64,000 nucleotides of DNA from Nitzschia sp. DOCU1. Taxonomy: Eukaryota > Bacillariophyta > Bacillariophyceae > Bacillariales > Bacillariaceae. The notes beneath the pieces are model-generated. The model made no database searches and was not told the DNA's origin. It saw nothing but the letters and a program-made list of their open reading frames with translations. This document shows, one piece after another, positions 49,517 through 59,000 of the stretch. The stretch's first letter is position 1; each line of letters starts with the position of its first letter. The translations under genes and the position numbers were made by a program. The stretch lies in assembly GCA_951394045.1 (NCBI GenBank), contig OX595990.1:3216549-3280548 (forward strand). Reading direction: 5' to 3'.

Positions 49517-51433
49517 ATGTTGCCCCCTTGCGACACAAACCACGGCACTAGAGAGATTGCACCTCTTGCTACCCTGCTAGAAGAACTCTTTGACCACTCA
49601 AAAGCCATGCCGTCGTCGTCTTCCTCAGGCTCCGCAGGTTCTCGACATGTGCTGCTATTTCGTCATTGCGTCCGATCGACCGACTCGCGCATTGCTTTAC
49701 ACAACAATGGAACGGCATTTCTGCAGGGCACGGAACTCAATTTTAGGGCCAGTGACTTTGTACGAGAAGATGCTCCCGACTGGGGTGTTCCTCCCAATTG
49801 GTGTACCGAACAGGGGGTCAGAATTGTAGAGCGAACGGGTCGTTTTCTATTTGACATGCTCGCCCGACAAGTTCTCAATTCGACAGACTCTGAAACAACA
49901 AAAGTTAATATTCAATTCCAAGTCTTGGTGGATGAAGCACAACGAGATGTGGATACTTATCTAGCCTTGTACAAGGGATTGCGTCTACAAAGTCGGGATC
50001 CAACGGCCAATCCCAATGGGAGAATTCAATTAAAGGGATTGCGTCAAGTCATCTTGGATCGACGACTTTTTGAACCATTTCATCATGAAGAAGGAATTTG
50101 CCAAAATCCCTTGGCAATGTCGTCATCCACGACGATAGACTATGCAAGTCTATTGCAACAACAAATACAAAACCGACTGGATACGGTTCCGCCCCCAGAG
50201 CCTGGTCTGCAAGATACATTGGCAAAATTGGAAAGGAGGGGTGGACGTGGATCTTTGGGAATACCCGTTTCCAAGATCCCGTCTTGGATCTCCGGCACGG
50301 AGAGCGAGATAGGAGGGGTCACTGTCAACACTTCTAGTCTGTTTCCAGTCATGGTGTCTACTGCAAAGCCATTTTTGGCTGGACCTATTAATATTATCAA
50401 GTGGATGGCAGAAATGGTCTTTTATTCCCGAGCCGGTGGAATCACCACGCCCTTTTTGTGGAATGTTACACTTCCCGAACTCTACCGACTAGTGGAATGG
50501 ATCCATTGGTCCAGGACCATTTTGGAAGTGGAAAATTTTCTAGTGGCTGCCATGGGAGCCATCAAGGCACAGGTAGTCCTTGATGCGCTGCAATACGGGC
50601 AACTTCCTGCAATGTCCATGTCGGATAGTCGGCGTGAGGATAGTTGCAGCAACCACAAGAGCAAGGACGACGATACGATAGATGCAGCGACGGTTACATT
50701 GATTATTGGTCACGATGGTGACATGGATGCGGTAGCTACGGCTTTGAACCTACGATGGCGATTGGGGGCGCCGTATCATACCTCCCCAGGCAATCATTAC
50801 GGGGAGTACCTACCCACACCTCCGGGTAGTGCAATGCATTTTGAGTTGGATCCAGCAACAGGTTCGGTACAAATGGATTTCTTATATCCCGTCTATCTTC
50901 AATACTATGACAGACGCACAAGTGAAGGCTACAGGCGAATGCCTCGTGGCATGCAATGGAATTCGTCTGGAATGTTGGTGCCAACGCCCATGGTGGTTAA
51001 ACCCCGCAGCCACATTGACGAAAAGATAATGAAACCCCAGCTTTCAGAGGATGGGACACGAATGGTGTTGAAAGACTTTGGATTGCAAGTTTTGGAAACT
51101 CAATTGGTGGCTACGTTACAAGCCTTTCCAGATGCCAAAGAATGCTACCGAACCTTTCTGGACTTGAATGCCGCTGCCGGTGGTAGTACACGCAACACTG
51201 GCTGCAACAATGGGCAATCATCCAGCAACACCGACGCATTTTCAATACGGGGAATAGCGATGGGGATGCTTGGTTCACTTTGGATCGCCTTGCTGGGCTT
51301 TCTTGTATGGCGTCAATGCTGTCAGCCGACGAACAAGAAACGAGCCGGGGCACAAAAGTACAGCCAAATCTCATTGGTTGAGGACGACGGTGTGCACAAA
51401 GACAGCGAGGACGAAGATGCAGACTGTACATAG
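49517..51433 (+). CDS. Histidine acid phosphatase-like membrane protein
   Basis: 638 residues from the ATG at 49517; an ATG at 49607 is in frame and has a purine at -3. Branch-2 histidine phosphatase features: VLLFRHCVRSTD near residue 46, the RHGxRxP motif with Gly changed to Cys and Pro to Thr, and IIGHDGDMDA near 397, the distal HD motif. It is larger than most family members. A membrane helix near 585-605 (IAMGMLGSLWIALLGFLVW) and a short acidic tail end the protein, so a secreted, membrane-tethered ectoenzyme would be expected, but this start gives no signal peptide. An ATG at 49434 in another frame begins MSHRHIRLSSSALPFLIF; a GT at 49496 and an AG at 49551 would join it in frame (56-nt intron). 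Confidence 0.75.
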   Translation: MLPPCDTNHGTREIAPLATLLEELFDHSKAMPSSSSSGSAGSRHVLLFRHCVRSTDSRIALHNNGTAFLQGTELNFRASDFVREDAPDWGVPPNWCTEQGVRIVERTGRFLFDMLARQVLNSTDSETTKVNIQFQVLVDEAQRDVDTYLALYKGLRLQSRDPTANPNGRIQLKGLRQVILDRRLFEPFHHEEGICQNPLAMSSSTTIDYASLLQQQIQNRLDTVPPPEPGLQDTLAKLERRGGRGSLGIPVSKIPSWISGTESEIGGVTVNTSSLFPVMVSTAKPFLAGPINIIKWMAEMVFYSRAGGITTPFLWNVTLPELYRLVEWIHWSRTILEVENFLVAAMGAIKAQVVLDALQYGQLPAMSMSDSRREDSCSNHKSKDDDTIDAATVTLIIGHDGDMDAVATALNLRWRLGAPYHTSPGNHYGEYLPTPPGSAMHFELDPATGSVQMDFLYPVYLQYYDRRTSEGYRRMPRGMQWNSSGMLVPTPMVVKPRSHIDEKIMKPQLSEDGTRMVLKDFGLQVLETQLVATLQAFPDAKECYRTFLDLNAAAGGSTRNTGCNNGQSSSNTDAFSIRGIAMGMLGSLWIALLGFLVWRQCCQPTNKKRAGAQKYSQISLVEDDGVHKDSEDEDADCT

Positions 51434-51514
51434 CGGAAATGCGCATCATCACAGCCTAGAAGTACTCTCCTTGCGCTTTAATTTGACCACGGCGACAGCA
51501 AAACACGTTCTCCT

Positions 51515-51812
51515 GGTGGTAGAAGGACAGTATGCCAAACGTAGCGAACAGCATCTACGCCAGAGACGATGAAACCGAGCTTTGTGCTTGCACCCCTTAT
51601 CAATTTTGTTGAGTGAGTTAAGAGGGAGCCAGCAGGCTGCTGCCAAGATGCCCGAGAAGAGCAGCTGCTGGCAGCTCAACAACAAAGCACCGAACGTTGT
51701 CATGTAAGTAATTGCCTTCTCTTCACGCCAAAATATCTCGACTTGGGTACTCTTGAAGTGTTGGAAGGCTGTGCTGGATGGATGGGACCTTCTCGGGTGT
51801 GCGTTTCAATAC
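51515..51812 (+). repeat. Duplicated flank, copy A
   Basis: Shares GTAGAAGGACAGT, GATGAAACCG, TTTGTGCTT, GAGGGAG, GGCTGCTGCCA and CTCTTGAAGTGTTGGA, in the same order, with 54335-54605. A GTAGAAGGACAGT also occurs near 56687. Confidence 0.8.
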
Positions 51813-52086
51813 CAGGTATGACTGGCAAGTGGTACTCTACTGCCGGTAGTACTAGTAGGGGAAAAACTTTGCAACAGCAGCAGAGCCCCCCGGACAGGTG
51901 CTGGTGCTGAGTGAGGTGCACCGAATCTTTTCATCAGTGCCGTATTTGGACAAGAACCATAACATTCATTATTCATACTTCAGCACAACGTTGCATGATA
52001 AAGGGTAGAACTCTCAACTGCTAGCTACTATGATAATAGCTACTATGATAGAGTTTTGATTTCCGTTTCTACCCTGAGCCAAAATG

Positions 52087-52157
52087 GTACTAACGCTGCT
52101 CGGTACCCCTAGTACCAGGTATAGTACCAATCCCAAGCATGTATGCGTACCTGGTAC
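52087..52157 (+). promoter_or_regulatory. GTAC cluster before paralog 3
   Basis: GTAC at 52087, 52103, 52112, 52124, 52147 and 52154, six in 71 bp, with TACCAGGTA at 52113 and TACCTGGTA at 52148. It lies about 190-261 bp before the ATG. Confidence 0.6.
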
Positions 52158-52347
52158 TATGACACGGGACAGAGAGGTGCGCAAGATTGCATTTATGTCG
52201 CGGAGGGAGGTGCGCCGACTCCGCGAACTTTCGAACGACGGTGCAAGATTCCGCAAACGGGAAACTTGTTTTCTGTGAACGTCATTGAATAATAAAATCA
52301 ACTTTGGACATCAACTTTCGATTGCAAATTATATTACGAGTACGAAG

Positions 52348-54168
52348 ATGATCGGGAGCACCAACGTTGGAAGGAGAGAAGCAGCATGGCTGTTGACTTT
52401 CTTCTCCATCATATCATTTTCATCTGGTCAGATTCAAGTCGATTGGGGTTTTGACTACCCCGAGCTTATGAACGCAACAGTAGGCGATACAGTTCAGTTT
52501 GTTTGGCCAACGGCTGGGTACCACGACATCTGGATTCATCCATTTGGAACCTGCAAGAACACAACTGGTGCTATTGCGGTCTACCCGCAACCGACAACGG
52601 GAGGAAATGCTTCATATACGTTTTTGCCCAGTGATGGGTCTCCTGATGGGAAAGATGTCTTTTTTGCTTGTCATGTGGGCAATGGACTCCACTGCCAATA
52701 CAACGTGAACCAGCCCTTTAAAGTTTACAGCAGAAACGACACAGCGGCACCAAGCATCTCCTCACCGACAACTTCTCCCACATTGCTACCAACAACGACT
52801 GCCACTACAAAGACACCCACAACAAAGCCCTCTGTCGCACCAAGCCCAAAACCCACAACGGTTCAACCTACAATGACTCCTACTTTAGCACCAGGAGCAA
52901 CTGTTCTCCCCACCGAAGCTCCCATAGCGGAAACATCGACGCCACCTCCATCGACGTCAGGAACTGCTTTGACTCCCACTGGAGCTCCCGAGGCCACAAC
53001 ACCCCCTACTGCCCTTGCGACACTAGTACCTTCCGTCAGCCCCACGAACATAACCACGAGTAGGCCTACCGAAATGGCTTTGAACTCCACAACCAGCTCG
53101 CCTAGTGATCCTGCTTTCGCAGCGACTGTAGCGCCTTCGATCAGCCCCGTGGCGGTCACGTTAGCTCCAAGCGTAGGATCACCGGTGGAGAGCACATCGG
53201 CTCCAAGCGCAGGATCACCTGTGGTAGACACGTTGGCTCCAAGCACAGGATCACCTGTGGTAGGCACGTTGGCTCCAAGCGTAGGATCACCTGTGGTGGG
53301 CACGTTGGCTCCAAGCGTAGGATCAAATGTTGAGCCTGTTACCCCCTCTGTCTCCTTGGAACCGACCGTCAGTCCTTCACCGTCTGGTGCACCGGCGACG
53401 GGATCAACCAGCTCCCCTATTTTGATCGCAACCCCGACAGCCCCACCAGCCGTCAGTATTGCTACTCCGCTGCCGACCACAAGCGTTAGATCCGACACGG
53501 TTCCAGATTTGGAAATTATTCTGTATGGAGTGACTGGACTTTCAGAGGCTCAAATTCGGGAGTGGGAAAGGGTGACATCCGCTTATCTGACTTCATTCTA
53601 TGCGGACGGGGACAACAGAGTATTGGATATGATTGTCCAAGTGCTAGTCCAATCATCGAGTCGAAAGCTGCAGTCAGCAGATAACTACGTGACTTTGGTA
53701 TACACTCAGACGATGTCCTATCGCTTAAGTGATCCGGACGTGACACCCGCAGAGATAGTAACGGAACCGTTCGCCACTCCAGAACGGCGAGATCAGTACG
53801 TGACGACCTATCTGACCGAGGGGGAGGAGCTTGCGTCGGCTGATATTCAAAGTGTGTCGTCAGTCGCTGGTCCCAGCCTCGAGTCCCCAGCCCCGGCGCC
53901 GGTAAATCCAGGGGAGAACCCGGCAGAAGGCAATCAGGACGACGGAGGTGATGGATTGAGTACTGGCGCCATCATAGGCATAACCTTTGGAGTTCTCGTC
54001 GCGTGTCTGTTTTGCTGTCTCTACAATATCTATGACCAACGGAAACGCGGCGACAACGATGAGGAGCAGGAAACACTTGGAGTAAAAGAAGAAGAAAATC
54101 CATATGTTCCTCCATCTGCGCCTGCCACTTTCTTGGGGGGCGATTTAATTGACGATTCTGAAGCGTAG
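52348..54168 (+). CDS. Cupredoxin-mucin membrane protein (paralog 3)
   Basis: 606 residues from the ATG at 52348 (the frame opens at a TTG at 52285). It is very close to paralog 1 in the signal peptide (MIGSTNVGRREAAWLLTFF...), the cupredoxin domain (AGYHDIWIHPFGTC, FFACHVGNGLHC) and the membrane-proximal domain (DLEIILYGVTGLSEAQIREWE). The stalk is much shorter: it has four or five units of about 12-14 residues (LAPSVGSPVVGT-type) where paralog 1 has ten long ones. Membrane helix GAIIGITFGVLVACLFCCLYN and a tail ending DDSEA follow. Candidate copper ligands are all kept. It is in the opposite orientation to paralogs 1 and 2, about 9 kb away. Confidence 0.85.
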   Translation: MIGSTNVGRREAAWLLTFFSIISFSSGQIQVDWGFDYPELMNATVGDTVQFVWPTAGYHDIWIHPFGTCKNTTGAIAVYPQPTTGGNASYTFLPSDGSPDGKDVFFACHVGNGLHCQYNVNQPFKVYSRNDTAAPSISSPTTSPTLLPTTTATTKTPTTKPSVAPSPKPTTVQPTMTPTLAPGATVLPTEAPIAETSTPPPSTSGTALTPTGAPEATTPPTALATLVPSVSPTNITTSRPTEMALNSTTSSPSDPAFAATVAPSISPVAVTLAPSVGSPVESTSAPSAGSPVVDTLAPSTGSPVVGTLAPSVGSPVVGTLAPSVGSNVEPVTPSVSLEPTVSPSPSGAPATGSTSSPILIATPTAPPAVSIATPLPTTSVRSDTVPDLEIILYGVTGLSEAQIREWERVTSAYLTSFYADGDNRVLDMIVQVLVQSSSRKLQSADNYVTLVYTQTMSYRLSDPDVTPAEIVTEPFATPERRDQYVTTYLTEGEELASADIQSVSSVAGPSLESPAPAPVNPGENPAEGNQDDGGDGLSTGAIIGITFGVLVACLFCCLYNIYDQRKRGDNDEEQETLGVKEEENPYVPPSAPATFLGGDLIDDSEA

Positions 54169-55373
54169 AAGTAAGATGCAGTGCAGCATTGAACTTCGCG
54201 CCACCCCCTGTCTTCATACGAATCACCACGTGTTCACGCTTCATAGCAATTTGTCATCCCACCAAGAAATGTAGCTGCAAAAACGAGAACATGATACTAC
54301 ATAGCTCATAAGATACTAACTACTTCATTCAATAGTAGTAGAAGGACAGTTTGCCTGAAGTAGCGAACAACATCTACACTTGCGAGGATGAAACCGTGCT
54401 TTGTGCTTTGCACTCATCATCAATTTCGTTGAGTGAGTCGAGAGGGAGTCAGGCTGCTGCCAGGATGCCCCAAGGAGAGCTGGCAGCTCAAAACACCGAA
54501 CGCTTTCATGTAACTACTGGTAATTGCCTTGCTTCTTCTTGGCTACTCTTGAAGTGTTGGAGGGCATCACTGCTGGATAGATGGACCTTCTCGGGATGTG
54601 CGTTGCCGGGCCCTTGCGAGCCCTGGTTCCCCTTTTTTGGGCTTATGTCCGGTCACGTAGGTAGCTAAGATTTTATAAAGAAGAAAGGGGAAAAAAGAAA
54701 GGAAAAAATTCAAGGAACAAAAGGAAGGCAATAATTCGGTATTCTCAATAACAAGAGATATATTTTAACGGGATGACCTACCACGATGACAATAATTGGC
54801 TGGCTTGCGCTGCTCGCCATTAAGTCGAATTGGACGAGCGGCGACAATGGCGCAACACAAAAATCCATTCTTTCACTGTCAAACTTTCTTTGCGAGTACT
54901 TCTCGAGTACTGCTGCTGTCCTCCTACCACCCCATGTATAAACTCCTTGATTGGCGCTATACAGTCGTTGCAGCAGCAGTATTATTCGATTGCTAGTTAT
55001 TATTTAATTACTACTTCAATATTACCAAGGTAAGTGCATTCCATCGCAGACCAAAGTATTTTGATTCATGCATTTCACTAACATCGTCATTTAAACTTGA
55101 CAACCTGCTCACCACCCAGCATCTCTACAATTCGCTTGTTGTGGCCTTTTCTGTGAATAAAACTGTCCGTCGATCTTCCACCCTTTGCCATATGAAGATA
55201 AGTATCGTTCCCATTTTTTGGGTTCGCGGAGAGAGAGATCGATCGAGGTGCGCAATCTTACGAATTTTTCAACGACCGATGTCTGTGCCAGATTCGCAAA
55301 CTGCGAACCGGTGTTGATAAAAAAAAATTTGGACATCGCTTTACCCATTGCAAATTGAATTACGAGTACGAGA
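54169..55373. other. Spacer with duplicated segments and a purine tract
   Basis: 1.2 kb. The first 160 bp is the conserved 3' flank of the family; 54335-54605 is flank copy B; 54670-54730 is purine-rich (mostly A and G); 55200-55373 resembles the proximal promoter of paralogs 1 and 3 but lacks the GTAC cluster. Confidence 0.55.
54335..54605 (+). repeat. Duplicated flank, copy B
   Basis: Diverged direct repeat of 51515-51812. It marks the junction of a tandem duplication of about 2.8 kb that contains paralog 3. Confidence 0.8.
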
Positions 55374-56465
55374 ATGATCGGAAGCGCCAACACCGGAAGG
55401 AGAGAAGCAGCATGGCTATTGACATTCTTGTCTATCATATCCTTTTCTTCAGGCCAGGAAGTGATTAAAGTGGATTGGGGTTTTGACATCCCCGAGCTTT
55501 TGAACGCAACAGTAGGCGATACAGTTCAGTTTGTTTGGAAATCGTCTGGGTTCTACGACATCTGGATTCACCCAAGTGGAAACTGCGATAACACAACTGG
55601 TGCCATTGCGGTCTACCCGCAACCGACAACGGGAGGAAAAGTTGAATATACGTTGTTGCCCAGTGATGGGTCTCTTGATGGGAAAGATGTGTTCTTTGCT
55701 TCTCAGGTAGGAGCTGGCATCCAGTGTCGAAACAACGTGAACCAGCCCTTTAAAGTTTACATCCGAAACGACACAGCGGCGCCAAGCATTCCCACCCAAC
55801 CAACTTCTCCCACATTGTCACCAACAACGACTGCCACTACAAAGACACCCACAACAAAGCCCACTGTCGCACCAAGCCCAAAGCCCACAACTGCACTGCC
55901 CACAATGACTCCTACTTTGGCACCAGAAGCAACTGTTCTCCCCACTGAAGCTCCCGTAGCCGAAACATCGACGCCACCTCCAACTTCGTCAGCAAATGCG
56001 ACGGCAGTACCTTCTGCCAGTCTCACCAACGAACCCACGAGTGGGCCTACCGAAATGGCTTCGAATTCCACCACCAGTTCGCCGAGTAATCCTGCTTCCG
56101 CAGCGAGTCTGGCGCCTTCTATCAGCCCTGTGGGTACTGGCACGTTGGCTCCAGGCGTAGGATCACCGGAGCCGTCGTCTGCAGATCCAGGGCAATCCCC
56201 AGCAGTTTCGAAAGGCAATCAGGACGACGATGGTGATGGATTGAGTACCGGCGCCATCATCGGAATAAGCTGTGGAGCCTTCGCGGCGTTTCTGTTTTGC
56301 TGTCTCTACAATATCGCTGACCAACAGAGACGCGGCAACAGCCAGAAGGAGCAGGAAACACTTGGGGAAAAACAAGAAGAAAATGCTGATGTTCCTCAGG
56401 CCCCGGCCACTTCGGGGGGCGATGATCTAGCGGTAGTTGTTGACGAGGCTGAATACCAAGCGTAG
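55374..56465 (+). CDS. Degenerate cupredoxin-mucin membrane protein (paralog 4)
   Basis: 363 residues from the ATG at 55374. Signal peptide and cupredoxin scaffold as in paralogs 1 and 3, but every candidate copper ligand is changed: YHD is FYD, FFACHVG is FFASQVG, and GLHC is GIQC. The two structural Cys (SGNC and IQC) are kept. The unknown membrane-proximal domain is missing; the stalk passes straight to the membrane helix (GAIIGISCGAFAAFLFCCLYN) and a tail ending EAEYQA. The frame is fully intact, so it is likely an expressed protein without metal rather than a pseudogene, similar in principle to plant early-nodulin-like phytocyanins. Confidence 0.83.
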   Translation: MIGSANTGRREAAWLLTFLSIISFSSGQEVIKVDWGFDIPELLNATVGDTVQFVWKSSGFYDIWIHPSGNCDNTTGAIAVYPQPTTGGKVEYTLLPSDGSLDGKDVFFASQVGAGIQCRNNVNQPFKVYIRNDTAAPSIPTQPTSPTLSPTTTATTKTPTTKPTVAPSPKPTTALPTMTPTLAPEATVLPTEAPVAETSTPPPTSSANATAVPSASLTNEPTSGPTEMASNSTTSSPSNPASAASLAPSISPVGTGTLAPGVGSPEPSSADPGQSPAVSKGNQDDDGDGLSTGAIIGISCGAFAAFLFCCLYNIADQQRRGNSQKEQETLGEKQEENADVPQAPATSGGDDLAVVVDEAEYQA

Positions 56466-59000
56466 AATAAGTTGCTGTGCAGCATTGAGCGTTGTATCCA
56501 CGATCGGTCGAAGTGCTATTCAATTCCCAAGAGTCGCCCCTTGTCTTCATACGAATTACGTGTTTTTCACGTATTCATAGCAATTTGTCACCCCACCTAG
56601 AAGTTTAGCTGCGAAAGCAAGAACATGCTGATACTACATCGATACTTTTTAATAGTAGTAAATAATACTATACCTAATTCTATCGTAGTAGAAGGACAGT
56701 ACACCGTCTACCCGATATGCTACCTGGTATAGGACGGCCACTCTATCATCGGTCGTTGCTGAAGTAGACCATGATATCATGACAGGGGTCTGGTGGTAAC
56801 ATTGCCTAGCGCCAGGTGGAACGTCACGGGGCAACGTCTCTGGTGCCCCTCTCATCTCTTTCATGTTGAAAGGTCGCCGGGTGGCCCTGCCAAGAGCCAT
56901 TTGCTTTCCCGTACCGATCGTTGGGGAATTTGAACGACCGTCCGTTCGGAGTAGACGTGGTTTAAGTTGATAGTGTGTGGGCGAGCCAATTATTCCTTAC
57001 GCGAAAAGAACCGTTAGGAGTGTACACTTTGTACAGTTTTGGATTCTATTCGTTAAATAACGAAATGACTGGTAAAACATAAACAAGATCCGACGAGGCA
57101 TGGATTCCTTGGGCTCGCCCGTCGGGGACAGCCGATACAAAGAAAATTTGAATGAGGGCCAACACGAGAGACAGAATGTTCTTTGTCGACCTTTGGCAAA
57201 CGTTGCCTCTAGACCTTGTTGTTGCTTGTAATTGGTTCTTGTTGTTGAGGAAGACGAGCTCCTCATGCTGGACCGCTCAATCTACTACTACTAGTAGCTT
57301 GGTCTACCGCTTCAGTACTAGTAGAGTAGTATAGACGACCGAAAAGGATCGTCTTCGCCCTCGCACCAGTGATGAAAGGCCTGATACTTCATGATCATCA
57401 TACTGCGACCAGAAGAAAGAGTTAACCATTGGAACATTATGCTTTCTTCTTGCTGCAAGCGCTTAACTCGTATTGGAACTGACATTTATTCTTCCTAGTA
57501 CTATCTAGCTACTAGAGAGTCGCTGTCATTGATCTACTTGTCAGTCGGCGCAGCGACCATGATTACCCCGTCACAGTATTAGTAGAAAATGTGGTTCCTG
57601 TTGTCGATTCCTCGTCTCGCCGTGCCATGCCGAGCCGAGGCTCCATGATTCGACCTCTTACGATATGATCGTGCCCGGCCGCCGCAGCCGTTGTTGCTGG
57701 ATTACAGTTTAACAAGAGGTCGTCGTCATCCCATCCATTACTAACTAGTAGAGCCCACCGTTTGGCCTTGTATTAACCCCCCCTATCACCACGCCAACAC
57801 TATCCCCAATGCTAATACGAAAGTCTTATTACTACCGATGGTCAACTCCACGCTATGTGTCTTGTGTACTTTCGTAGAGACGATACTAACCACACACTCA
57901 ACTGCAGTGGTCAACTCTATCATAACATAGCGATTCAAGTTGAAGGATGCGCGTATGTGTCTTGCTTCTCTATCGTTATCGCACCACCAACCCCGCATTG
58001 ACTCGTGGGAAGGTTTCTGTTCGACATGGCTTTGACGAAGAACCTTCTTCTGGGACAGCGTGACATTGGGTGGAACGGTCTTCGGACGGTTAACTATCAA
58101 ATGGGCCGTTGGATAAAAGTCATAGTACTCTTAGCAGATACCCGGAGTCTCAAATGAACGACTTTCATCATTGGTTTCTATTATGTGGGACAACGTACGA
58201 TGTCTCAGATACTTATTCTCTCCTTCTATGTGACATGTCATGGCCGGCGCCTTATTTTTGGCCAAGACTGCGGAAAACTACGTGGCCTTGCTGGCGCACC
58301 ATTCGAAAAAGTGCGCGTCGTTTGTTGGTGGCAGGCGACACCGGAGTCCAAAGCGAAAACAAAGAAGATCATTGGCCGGCCGAAGAAAAAAACGAAGTGC
58401 CAACGATCCCTCACCACACCAAACTGCACGATCCACAAGCAACAACATCATCCCAGGGTTGTTGTTTGTTTCATCCAAGACGATTGTTTCTTTCTTGTTA
58501 TTCTTGAGGTGAGTTTCTAAGTGTGGTTACGGTAGTTAAAGAGATTCCGCAAATCTGGCGAGCGCTGCTCTCGAACGACTGTTGGCATCGAGCACCGGAT
58601 GAAATTTTGCGTCCAGAGTACAAAGGGCGGACAAAAACCTGGGTCGGCAACACATACAACCTATCCATTTCAACGCATGCCAAGTTTTCGGTGATGCATG
58701 CTCTAGTCAACACAAGTATGCCAGTAGAAGTTTTCTTCCAACAAGATTCGCTCGACAAAAAGATACGGTGATTCGTATCTAGGCACTCTCGCCTTAATGG
58801 GATTTGGCTCCTGTGAACAAACCACATGGAACCTCGAAGGTTGTCTCACTTTTCATGCTTCTTGCGTTTCTTCTCAACAGTTCCGATCGTCATCGAGTCG
58901 GATCTGCAGCAGCTTGAGCGGTAACACGTACAGCTAGCTAGTGGGGTATTTCATCTTCTACATTTTGCACTTTAACTTCATCGTACTCATCATCAACATC
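56466..59000. other. Gene-poor region
   Basis: 2.5 kb. The first 180 bp is the family 3' flank; TACCTGGTA occurs at 56721. Several overlapping open frames near 58109-58771 lack motifs and ATG starts. No RNA gene was recognised. Confidence 0.5.

Larger units (their letters stand above)
51434..52347. other. Duplicated upstream region of paralog 3
   Basis: 914 bp. 51515-51812 is repeated, diverged, at 54335-54605. 52030-52347 matches the inverted promoter of paralog 1. Palindromes TACCAGGTA or TACCTGGTA occur at 51810, 52113 and 52148. Confidence 0.65.

Noticed and set aside
52863..53498. 211-codon antisense frame in paralog 3, and similar ones at 55757-56218 and 44109-44474
   Set aside because: Same cause: Pro/Thr/Ser codons of the stalk rarely give stops on the other strand.
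58109..58771. Overlapping plus-strand frames possibly forming a spliced gene
   Set aside because: No ATG in good context, no domain and no consistent splice pairs were found.
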